Below the pieces are notes generated by a model. It saw only the letters and a list, made by a program, of their open reading frames with translations, had not been told where the DNA came from and did not search any database. The position numbers were made by a program, and so were the translations under genes. Shown one piece after another: positions 55,623-62,804 of a stretch of 64,000 bases of DNA. This stretch comes from CAZHVS01 sp964536015 (GTDB taxonomy: Bacteria > Bacteroidota > Ignavibacteria > Ignavibacteriales > Ignavibacteriaceae): NCBI GenBank assembly GCA_964536015.1, contig CAZHVS010000009.1, forward strand, positions 1-64,000, read 5' to 3'. Position 1 is the stretch's first letter, and each line of letters starts with the position of its first letter.

Positions 55623-55776
55623 AATTTTAACTTGATTCTGGATTTGATTTTTTGAGAAAACCTCTTCTTGCTTTTAAGAATTTGATGAGATTTTCTTATA
55701 AAAAATTGATTTAATAGTTAAAATCGTAACATTTAATAAAAAACCTCTGGCATTTTGATTGTTTATTAAATATAAG

Positions 55777-57768
55777 ATGTTTGACGGCATAATTAAAACT
55801 ATTCCTGCAAGATGTAAAAGATGTTATTCTTGCATTCGTGAGTGTCCCGCAAAAGCTATTAATGTTATTAATGGGCAGGCTGTGATTGTAACCGAGAGAT
55901 GTATTTCTTGCGGTCACTGTGTTAAAGTATGCTCACAGGAAGCCAAATTAATCCAGAGCGACAAGGAATTTGTACTCGAAATTTTAGGGATAGAAAAAAC
56001 CGTTGCATTAATTGCTCCATCTTTTGCTGCTTCATTTCCAGATGAGTACAGAAAAATTCCTGCTGCTTTAAAAAGTATAGGTTTTAACCAAGTAATTGAA
56101 ACCGCTTTCGGTGCTGATTTAATTTCAAACCTTTACCTTGAAGAATTTGAAAAGAATGGTAATAAAACAATAATTTCTTCAGCTTGTCCTGCTGTAAATA
56201 ATTATATTGAAATGTACTTCTCTGAACTGTTACCAAGTCTTGCGAAAGTTGTTTCTCCAATGATTGCTATGGGAAAATATGTAAGAGAAAATTTTGGCGA
56301 TGATTGCGCTATTGTTTTTATTGGTCCATGTGTAGCAAAAAAAGATGAGATGCGGGATAAAAATGTCAGTGGAATTATTAACGCAGTTTTAACTTTTACA
56401 GAGTTGAAAGAAATATTTAAACTTAAAGAAATTAATTTTGATAACCTTCCTGTTGTACAATTCGATCCTCCTCATGCTTATCTCGGAAAATCTTTTCCTC
56501 TTGCAGGTGGATTGCTTAAAACAACAAACATTTCTGATGACATTCTGGAAAAAGATATTATTGTTGTTGAAGGTAAAAGCAAAGTTGTAGAGATTATTGA
56601 CGAACTTGCTCAGAATAAAATTAATGCCAAATTTATCGATATTCTTTTCTGTGAAGGTTGTATAAGCGGACCAGCAATTGATAGCTCATTAAATTATTAT
56701 AGCAGAAGACAACAGGTTGTTCAGTACATTAAAGAAAGCATGAATTCTATTAACAGGCAAGTATGGAAAAGTAATATTTACAATAGCAGGAACATTGATC
56801 TTCACAGAGAATTTACTCCTCGTAACCAGCGAAGACCAATGCCTGACGAAGAAAAGATTAAAGAAGTATTAATTTCAACGAATAAAAAATCCACAAAAGA
56901 AGAATTAAATTGTGGAGCTTGTGGTTATGCAACTTGCAGAGAATTCGCTGTATCAGTTGCAAAGGGATTGGCAGAACCACAGATGTGTCTTCCATTTTTA
57001 ATTGAAGAATTACAAAATGCTTATGAGAACCTTAGAACAACGCAAGAGCAACTTCATTCGGCAGAAAAGCTAGCTTCAATCGGGCAGCTTGCTGCTGGTG
57101 TTGCACACGAAATTAATAATCCGCTGGGTACTATAATGATGTATGCCTCACTATTGATAAGGGAGTTGGAGAAAAAAATTCCTGGCACTACTGTTTCGGA
57201 AGACCTGAACTTAATTATTCACGAAGCCAATAGGTGTAAGAACATAGTTTCTAATTTACTTAATTTTGCTCGGCAGGGGAAACTCGCACTTACAAATTTT
57301 AGCCTATTACAATCAATTCAAAATACAATAAAGGCCATAAAAGTTAATCCAAGTTATCAATCAGTAAATATTGAAGTTGTAAACGAATCCACAAATCACT
57401 TTATTGATGGTGATAAAGATCAACTGGAGCAAGTCTTCCTGAATATTGCTGTTAATGCTTGTGAAGCTATGATTGACTTGCCTTCGCAAAATTTAACCTT
57501 CAGAATATATGATGCTAATGAATATCTTGCAGTTGATATTAAAGATACTGGTTCAGGTATTCCTAAAGAAAATTTTAATAAAGTTTTTACACCATTTTTT
57601 ACTACAAAAAAAATCGGTAAAGGTACCGGACTTGGTTTAGCAATAACCTACGGTATAATTAAAATGCATAAAGGTGAAATTATTTTTACCAGCGAAATAA
57701 ACGTTGGAACAACATTTAAGGTAAAACTGCCAAAAAATTTATCGCAGTTAAATTCAAAATTTAATTAA
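55777..57768 (+). CDS. Sensor-type [FeFe] hydrogenase fused to a histidine kinase
   Basis: A 663-residue soluble protein. Domains: a two-cluster ferredoxin region at about residues 10-55 (CKRCYSCIRECP, CISCGHCVKVCS); a hydrogenase H-domain (about 60-335) with motifs ISSA136C137PAV, GPC185VAKKDE and FC292EGC295ISGP; a further [4Fe-4S] domain starting C379GAC382GYATC; a short coiled coil; then a HisKA domain with phospho-acceptor H444 (VAHEINNPLG) and an HATPase domain (NIAVNACEAM, DTGSGIP, GTGLGLAITYGIIK). Catalytic [FeFe] hydrogenases have CC at 136-137; Ala136 and the short C-x-x-C third motif fit the HydS-like sensory class. The start chosen is ATG 55777, six codons after a TTG. It is expected to sense H2 or redox state and pass phosphate to the adjacent receivers. 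Confidence 0.9.
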   Translation: MFDGIIKTIPARCKRCYSCIRECPAKAINVINGQAVIVTERCISCGHCVKVCSQEAKLIQSDKEFVLEILGIEKTVALIAPSFAASFPDEYRKIPAALKSIGFNQVIETAFGADLISNLYLEEFEKNGNKTIISSACPAVNNYIEMYFSELLPSLAKVVSPMIAMGKYVRENFGDDCAIVFIGPCVAKKDEMRDKNVSGIINAVLTFTELKEIFKLKEINFDNLPVVQFDPPHAYLGKSFPLAGGLLKTTNISDDILEKDIIVVEGKSKVVEIIDELAQNKINAKFIDILFCEGCISGPAIDSSLNYYSRRQQVVQYIKESMNSINRQVWKSNIYNSRNIDLHREFTPRNQRRPMPDEEKIKEVLISTNKKSTKEELNCGACGYATCREFAVSVAKGLAEPQMCLPFLIEELQNAYENLRTTQEQLHSAEKLASIGQLAAGVAHEINNPLGTIMMYASLLIRELEKKIPGTTVSEDLNLIIHEANRCKNIVSNLLNFARQGKLALTNFSLLQSIQNTIKAIKVNPSYQSVNIEVVNESTNHFIDGDKDQLEQVFLNIAVNACEAMIDLPSQNLTFRIYDANEYLAVDIKDTGSGIPKENFNKVFTPFFTTKKIGKGTGLGLAITYGIIKMHKGEIIFTSEINVGTTFKVKLPKNLSQLNSKFN

Positions 57769-57786
57769 TAGAAAATAGGATATGAT

Positions 57787-58191
57787 ATGAAACAGATAAA
57801 AAAGATACTTGTAGTTGATGATGACCTGGATTTACTGGAACAATCCAAACTTTTGCTTGAGTCAAAAGGCTATGAAGTACTTGCAGTTGATAATGCAAAA
57901 GAAGCTTACAATAAATTTCTTGAATTCCTTCCAGATGCCTGTTTATTAGACCTGATGATGGAAGAACACGATAGTGGGTTTATTTTAAGCTATCAGATTA
58001 AAAAACATCCACATGGAAAAGATATTCCTGTACTTATGCTTACTGCCGCAACATATGCAACAAATTATAAATTTGATGTATCAACGCAGGAAGAAAAAGA
58101 ATGGCTTAAAGTTGATGAAATTTTGAATAAGCCAATAAACATTGATGAACTTGTTGAAAAACTAAAAGCATACGAAGAAAAAGGATTATAA
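57787..58191 (+). CDS. Stand-alone response-regulator receiver
   Basis: A 134-residue single receiver domain with no output domain. Conserved acidic pocket in LVVDDDLDLLEQ, phospho-acceptor Asp in CLLDLMMEEH, Thr in PVLMLTAAT and Lys in ILNKPINIDEL. An AGGA site precedes the ATG and it lies 18 bp after the sensor hydrogenase-kinase, making it the most likely first phosphate acceptor. Between Asp-LMM and the beta-4 strand it carries an extended loop (EEHDSGFILSYQIKKHPHGK) shared with the receiver at 60720-61088. It probably acts as a phosphate relay or binds a target protein. Confidence 0.93.
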   Translation: MKQIKKILVVDDDLDLLEQSKLLLESKGYEVLAVDNAKEAYNKFLEFLPDACLLDLMMEEHDSGFILSYQIKKHPHGKDIPVLMLTAATYATNYKFDVSTQEEKEWLKVDEILNKPINIDELVEKLKAYEEKGL

Positions 58192-58198
58192 TTCTCTC

Positions 58199-58228
58199 GG
58201 GCAGAAATTGTCTGCCCCTGTTATTTTT
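58199..58228 (+). terminator. Possible terminator or attenuator between receiver and second kinase
   Basis: GGGCAGA (58199-58205) pairs with TCTGCCC (58211-58217) across a 5-base loop, followed by a T-rich stretch (CTGTTATTTTTC) that ends just before the ATG at 58233. It could partly end the upstream transcript or protect its 3' end. The position so close to the next start makes readthrough control plausible. Confidence 0.55.
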
Positions 58229-58232
58229 CAAT

Positions 58233-59738
58233 ATGGAAACAGAGTACAAACCAAAAGTTCTTATTGTCGATGATGAAGATTCTTTGCGGATAGGCGTTAA
58301 AAGACTATTACAAGCTGAAGGTTATGAGGTAATAGCTGCAGCAAACGGCACCGAAGGAATTCAATTTGGTACTTCAGAAGAATTTGATTTGGCAATAATC
58401 GATCTGAAAATGCCTGACATAAATGGAATTGAAGTGCTTCAATCTATTCGGGTAAAATACCCGAATACAATTTGTTATATCGCAACTGCATTTGCAAGTT
58501 ATGATACTGCTGTACAGGCAACAAAAATTGGGGCCGACAGTTACATTCAGAAGCCATTTACTTCGGAAGAATTATTGCGTCATCTTCAAATTGGTTTTGA
58601 AAAACGTAAACTTCTTGTTGAACATGATAATATGGTCAAAGATAGAGAGCGTCGTTTACTTGAAGTTGCTTTCGAAAGAACGCGGTTAAATACAATTATT
58701 AATTCTCTTGCAGATGGAGTACTTGTTGTAAATAAAGATGGACAAGCTGTTCTTTATAATCCTGCGGCGTTAAAATTTTTACAGATGGAAGAAATTAACA
58801 TAGAAGAATATATTGTTAATAAATTACCTCCTGAAATTTCTGTGATTGTTAATCAGTTTCTATGTGCAAAATCTTATAATCCAAGTTCATATTCAACTCA
58901 AATTGAACTTAAGCCAAACAGAGAGTTATTTGCAGAAGTAACCTGTTCACCGGTTCCGCATCCTGACAATTCTCTTGCTGGTGTTGTGACCGTCATAAAA
59001 GATATAACCGAACTTAAGCGGGTAGAGCATCTTAAATCACAATTTGTGAGTATGGTTGCCCACGAGCTTAAAGCACCTATAGCTGCAACGCTTGGTTTTA
59101 TCAATATATTACTTAATCCAGAAGTCAAAATCTCCGCGGAACAACAGAATGATTTTCTTTCCCGTTCCGAAAACCGGTTAAAAGGTTTGTTAAGTATGAT
59201 TAATGACTTGCTTGATATAAGCCGAATTGAGATGAATACTATTGTAAGAGAATACAAACTGATAAACATAGTGGAAATAATAAAAGATGTTTTAAATCTC
59301 TTCCAATTTGATATTCAGAAGAAAAAACTGATTGTAAACTTTACATTTGATGAAAACCTTCCGCAAATTAAAGCTGACCTTACTGAAATTCAGCGGCTTG
59401 TTACAAATTTTATCAGTAATGCTATAAAATACAACAAGAATGAAGGAAGTATTGATATAAATGTAAAACATTCGAATAATTACCTGAAATTTAAAGTGAA
59501 AGATTCAGGTATTGGTTTAAAACCACAAGAAAAGGAGAAACTTTTCAGCGAATTTTTCCGGGCAAAAAACGAATTTACTAAAAATATTCACGGTACCGGA
59601 TTAGGATTATCACTGGTTAAAAGAATTATTGATTCTTATAACGGTAAAATTGAAGTGGAAAGTGAGTATGGGTCAGGAACTATGTTCACAATTTCATTGC
59701 CGCTTAAAAAGGTTGGAAGCACAACTGTAGCCGGCTAA
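58233..59738 (+). CDS. Hybrid regulator: receiver-PAS-histidine kinase
   Basis: A 501-residue soluble protein. The receiver (about 8-125) has LIVDDEDSLRIG, acceptor Asp in LAIIDLKMPDINGIEVL, and ADSYIQKPF. A coiled-coil linker leads to a PAS domain (about 148-265; TIINSLADGVLVVNKDGQAV). HisKA has VSMVAHELKAPIAAT, and HATPase has NFISNAIKYNKNEG, DSGIGLKPQEKEKLF and GTGLGLSLVKRIID. A receiver at the N-terminus of a kinase suggests it is switched by an upstream kinase, here probably the sensor hydrogenase, and then phosphorylates a further receiver. No membrane segment. It ends at 59738, followed by a stretch of about 390 bp without a gene. Confidence 0.93.
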   Translation: METEYKPKVLIVDDEDSLRIGVKRLLQAEGYEVIAAANGTEGIQFGTSEEFDLAIIDLKMPDINGIEVLQSIRVKYPNTICYIATAFASYDTAVQATKIGADSYIQKPFTSEELLRHLQIGFEKRKLLVEHDNMVKDRERRLLEVAFERTRLNTIINSLADGVLVVNKDGQAVLYNPAALKFLQMEEINIEEYIVNKLPPEISVIVNQFLCAKSYNPSSYSTQIELKPNRELFAEVTCSPVPHPDNSLAGVVTVIKDITELKRVEHLKSQFVSMVAHELKAPIAATLGFINILLNPEVKISAEQQNDFLSRSENRLKGLLSMINDLLDISRIEMNTIVREYKLINIVEIIKDVLNLFQFDIQKKKLIVNFTFDENLPQIKADLTEIQRLVTNFISNAIKYNKNEGSIDINVKHSNNYLKFKVKDSGIGLKPQEKEKLFSEFFRAKNEFTKNIHGTGLGLSLVKRIIDSYNGKIEVESEYGSGTMFTISLPLKKVGSTTVAG

Positions 59739-60129
59739 CAATGGTTCTTTATTCTTTTTAAGAATTTTTAATATTATTACTCTACCGCTTTTGAGAAAAT
59801 CTATTCGTTACTTTTAGTTTTTTAATAAAAATTTTAACACAGAGATCCTTATCTGGCTGATTGATTTGGCATCTAACTCTTTGGCACTTAATCAAGTAAG
59901 GATTTTGCAAAATTTTTACTTGATTGTGGCTTACAAGTAATATAATAATATGATGATTTTTTTAATGTTTTAGTTTAAGGTATGGGATTTGTTGTACTTA
60001 TTAACCTCAAGATTTTGGTCTTGGATTTTATTAAATATTCCCGTACAGGATTTCATATACTCTGGCATAATTATTTAATATTATACTGATGTTAATTTAT
60101 TAAAAATTGAGTTTTGTAGTATTAATCAG
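59739..60129. other. Gene-free AT-rich region with possible regulatory repeat
   Basis: A 391-bp stretch between the hybrid kinase and a decayed sorting-domain ORF. There is no supported gene, tRNA or terminator in it. It contains a 10-bp inverted repeat (59890-59925) and an AT-rich TATAAT-like word at 59941-59946. It probably contains promoter elements for the downstream genes, but none can be assigned with confidence. Confidence 0.5.
59890..59925 (+). promoter_or_regulatory. Inverted repeat, possible operator upstream of the hydrogenase genes
   Basis: AATCAAGTAA (59890-59899) and its exact reverse complement TTACTTGATT (59916-59925) flank a 16-base spacer. A TATAAT word begins 15 bases later (59941). 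The layout could be an operator next to a promoter, or a transcript hairpin without a T tail. Regulator unknown. Confidence 0.3.
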
Positions 60130-60678
60130 ATGATAAAGAACATTATAAATGGCTTGAGACTGAATTCAAACCATTTTTGCTTCAAATTTTGGTTTAGATG
60201 CTGGTTCAGCGTTTACTGTTTTACTTTAACTGCGCAGACTTTACAGGAAAGTTTACTCTATCAGGTAAAACAGCAAAACGGAATTGATGTAACTGAAGTT
60301 AAATCTGGAATATTTAATATTAAATATGAAGATGGATTGATAAAAACATTCAATATTAATGATTACCTCTCGAAAAGTAAAACGAATTGCCTAAGCATAA
60401 CAAATATTGACTTAAATAATAAACTCGCACCGAATTACCCAAACCCATTTAATCCATCAACAACAATAAGTTATCAGTTGCCAGAATATAGTTTTGTAAA
60501 AATAAAAATATACAATTCATTAGGTACAGAAATAAGTGAGTTAGTGAATGAGTTCAAACAGGCGGGTCAACACAATGTTACATTTAATGCTAAAAATTTA
60601 CCAAGCGAAGTTTATATTTGTACAGTACAAGTTTATAATAATGGAAAGTTAGAATTCAATGAAAATAAAATTTTATAA
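60130..60678 (+). pseudogene. Decayed T9SS sorting-domain protein
   Basis: A 182-codon frame. Residues about 98-170 clearly resemble a sorting domain (NYPNPFNPSTTISYQLPEYS, KIYNSLGTEISELVNEFKQA), but the end is broken. The SSGVYIY-type strand reads PSEVYICTVQVY, and the usual ETKKM(I/L)LLK tail is replaced by FNENKIL. The N-terminal part is short, aromatic and Cys-rich (FCFKFWFRCWFSVYCFTLTAQ) and only weakly resembles a signal peptide. A functional cargo region is missing. I read it as a remnant of a larger T9SS gene inserted or left inside the hydrogenase region. It could still be expressed as a small exported protein. Confidence 0.6.
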
Positions 60679-60719
60679 TTTAATTAACATATTCATTAAC
60701 AAATTATAGGATCATGAAA

Positions 60720-61088
60720 ATGTCCCTTATAGCAGTTATCGATGATGATATCGATATTCAGGATGCAAGTAGTCTTGTACTAAAAGCACATGGATACGAT
60801 GTTATTACCGCAGGCAACCCTGATGATGGGTATAAAATCATCAAAGAACAACGCCCGGATTTGATAATCCTGGACGTAATAATGAACGAACCTGATGATG
60901 GGTTCTTTTTAGCTCAAAAGCTGAGAAGAGAAAATATTACAACACCAATAATCATGTACACATCTATTTCAAAAACACTTGGAACTCAGTATGGTACAAA
61001 CGAATTGGTGCCGGTAGATGACTTTGTTGAAAAGCCAATTTCTCCTGAACAGCTTGTTGAAAAAGTAAAAAAATTTTTAACTAAGTAG
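60720..61088 (+). CDS. Second stand-alone response-regulator receiver
   Basis: A 122-residue receiver-only protein. Acidic pocket IAVIDDDIDIQD, acceptor Asp in LIILDVIMNEPDDGFFLA, Thr/Ser in IIMYTSIS and Lys in FVEKPISPEQL. The start chosen is ATG 60720, eight bases after AGGA; an ATG two codons earlier (60714) is too close to that site. It carries the same D-G-F extended loop as the receiver at 57787-58191, so the two are probably paralogues. It lies 9 bp upstream of the hydrogenase gene hydC and is the only regulator directly in that operon. No DNA-binding part. Confidence 0.92.
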   Translation: MSLIAVIDDDIDIQDASSLVLKAHGYDVITAGNPDDGYKIIKEQRPDLIILDVIMNEPDDGFFLAQKLRRENITTPIIMYTSISKTLGTQYGTNELVPVDDFVEKPISPEQLVEKVKKFLTK

Positions 61089-61097
61089 GAGACTTAA

Positions 61098-61571
61098 ATG
61101 TTAGTTTTTGAAAAGAATACTCTCTCGGAAGAGATTGAAAAACTTGCAGAACAATATGGCAAAGACCGTTCTGCATTAATGCCGGTTTTGCAGGCTATTC
61201 AGGCACGTTATAACTATATCTCCGATTTTGCACAACAGGAAATTGCACGAGTGCTTGATATACACCCAGTTGAAGTTTACAGTGTAATTTCATTTTATGC
61301 TTTCCTTCACTCCGAGCCACAAGGAAAAAATATCGTTCGTTTATGCAAAACCATCTCCTGTGACCTTGCTGGAAAAGATCAAGTTGAAAAAGCAATTGAA
61401 AGAGAACTTGGTATTAAATTCGGCGAAACTACAAAAGACAAACGAATTACTCTTGAACACACTAGCTGCCTTGGTATGTGTGATCAGGGACCTGCTATGA
61501 TTGTCAATGACCGTGTTTATACTAAACTCGATCCTGAAACAGCATGCAAAATTTTGAGTGAAATCAGGTAG
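61098..61571 (+). CDS. hydC: NAD-linked [FeFe] hydrogenase subunit C (NuoE-like)
   Basis: A 157-residue [2Fe-2S] protein of the NuoE/HydC family. An N-terminal helical bundle (SALMPVLQAIQARYNYISD, HPVEVYSVISFYAFL) is followed by a thioredoxin-like domain holding the cluster: C-x4-C in LCKTISCD and C-x3-C in CLGMCDQGPAM. It passes electrons between NAD(H)-bound HydB and the hydrogenase subunit. TAGGAG precedes the ATG. It lies 9 bp after the receiver and 9 bp before hydB, the usual hydC-hydB-hydA order. Confidence 0.93.
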   Translation: MLVFEKNTLSEEIEKLAEQYGKDRSALMPVLQAIQARYNYISDFAQQEIARVLDIHPVEVYSVISFYAFLHSEPQGKNIVRLCKTISCDLAGKDQVEKAIERELGIKFGETTKDKRITLEHTSCLGMCDQGPAMIVNDRVYTKLDPETACKILSEIR

Positions 61572-61580
61572 GAGGCATAA

Positions 61581-62804
61581 ATGATAAACAATATTCAAAC
61601 TACAAAATCAGTTAAAAGAGACGGAGCAGTTCTTTTTTCAGATTATAAAGCTGGAACAGGAATTAAAAAGGCTCTTGAACTTGGAAGAGAAAACGTCCTT
61701 TTTGAATTAAGAGAATCTAAACTTAAAGGAAGAGGTGGAGCAGGATTTCCTACCGCAACAAAATGGATGTTAACCGCTGCTGCTATTGGAGAAAAGAAAT
61801 TCATAGTTTGTAACGCTGATGAAGGTGAACCTGGAACATTTAAAGACAGGGTTCTATTAATGGAATATCCAGAACTTGTTTTTGATGGAATGGTGATTGC
61901 AGGATTAACCATAGGTGCAAAGCAAGGGCTTTTGTACCTTCGCGGTGAATATCAATATATGTTAAATGAATTAAATGCTTTCCTCGAAAAAATGCGAACT
62001 TATGGACTGCTTGGCAAAAATATATATGGAAAAGAAGGATTCGATTTTGATATTGAAATTCGTCTTGGTGCAGGTGCATATGTTTGTGGAGAAGAAACAG
62101 CATTAATTGAATCGCTTGAAGGACACAGAGGAGAACCACGCAACAGACCTCCTTATCCTGTTAACACAGGTTACATGGGGTATCCTACAGTTGTTAATAA
62201 TGTAGAAACTCTCTCATCAGTTCCGCACATTGTACTAAAAGGTGGAAACTGGTTTGCAAAACATGGAACAGATAAATCAACAGGTTCAAAGTTGTTTTCA
62301 GTTTCAGGTGATTGTAAAAAACCCGGCGTTTATGAATTGCCCTGGGGAACTACAATTAATGAGTTGCTTAACATTGTTGAAGCAGAAAATACTAAAGCTG
62401 TACAGGTTGGAGGTGCTTCAGGTGTATGTATTCCAAAAGAACATTTTGGAAGAAAACTTGCTTACGAAGATGCTGCTACAGGTGGCTCAATAATGATATT
62501 TAATGAAAGCAGAAGTATGTTAAAAGTACTTAAGAATTTCATGGAATTCTTTGTAGAGGAATCCTGCGGGCAATGTACACCTTGCAGAGTTGGTAATGTA
62601 AAACTTCTCGAAGGAGTTGAAAAAATAGAAAAAGGTGAATACACTTATGCTTATATCAATTCCTTAAAAGATTTATGCAAAACTATGCAGGTCGCTTCCA
62701 AATGTGGTTTGGGACAATCAAGTCCAAACTCATTTATATCAATATTAGAAAATTTTAAAGATGAAGTATTACATACAAACGGAAATGGAGTAAAACATGA
62801 ATAA
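61581..62804 (+). CDS. hydB: NAD-linked [FeFe] hydrogenase subunit B (NuoF-like, compact form)
   Basis: A 407-residue flavoprotein. NADH and FMN sites: LKGRGGAGFPTATKW, CNADEGEPGTFKDRVLL and GAGAYVCGEETALIESLEG. The [4Fe-4S] ligands are in ESCGQCTPCR and SKCGLGQSSP. Electron-bifurcating HydB proteins usually have an extra N-terminal thioredoxin-like domain and C-terminal ferredoxin domains, bringing them to about 600 residues. Both are absent here and the protein has the size of a complex I NuoF. GTAGGAGG precedes the ATG. Its 3' end overlaps hydA by 8 bp, so expression is coupled. It exchanges electrons with NAD(H). Confidence 0.94.
   Translation: MINNIQTTKSVKRDGAVLFSDYKAGTGIKKALELGRENVLFELRESKLKGRGGAGFPTATKWMLTAAAIGEKKFIVCNADEGEPGTFKDRVLLMEYPELVFDGMVIAGLTIGAKQGLLYLRGEYQYMLNELNAFLEKMRTYGLLGKNIYGKEGFDFDIEIRLGAGAYVCGEETALIESLEGHRGEPRNRPPYPVNTGYMGYPTVVNNVETLSSVPHIVLKGGNWFAKHGTDKSTGSKLFSVSGDCKKPGVYELPWGTTINELLNIVEAENTKAVQVGGASGVCIPKEHFGRKLAYEDAATGGSIMIFNESRSMLKVLKNFMEFFVEESCGQCTPCRVGNVKLLEGVEKIEKGEYTYAYINSLKDLCKTMQVASKCGLGQSSPNSFISILENFKDEVLHTNGNGVKHE

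Noticed and set aside
59870..59912. Sigma-54 promoter (TGGCAC ... TTGCA)
   Set aside because: The two words are about 17 bases apart, whereas the -24/-12 elements need a spacer of about 4-5 bases.
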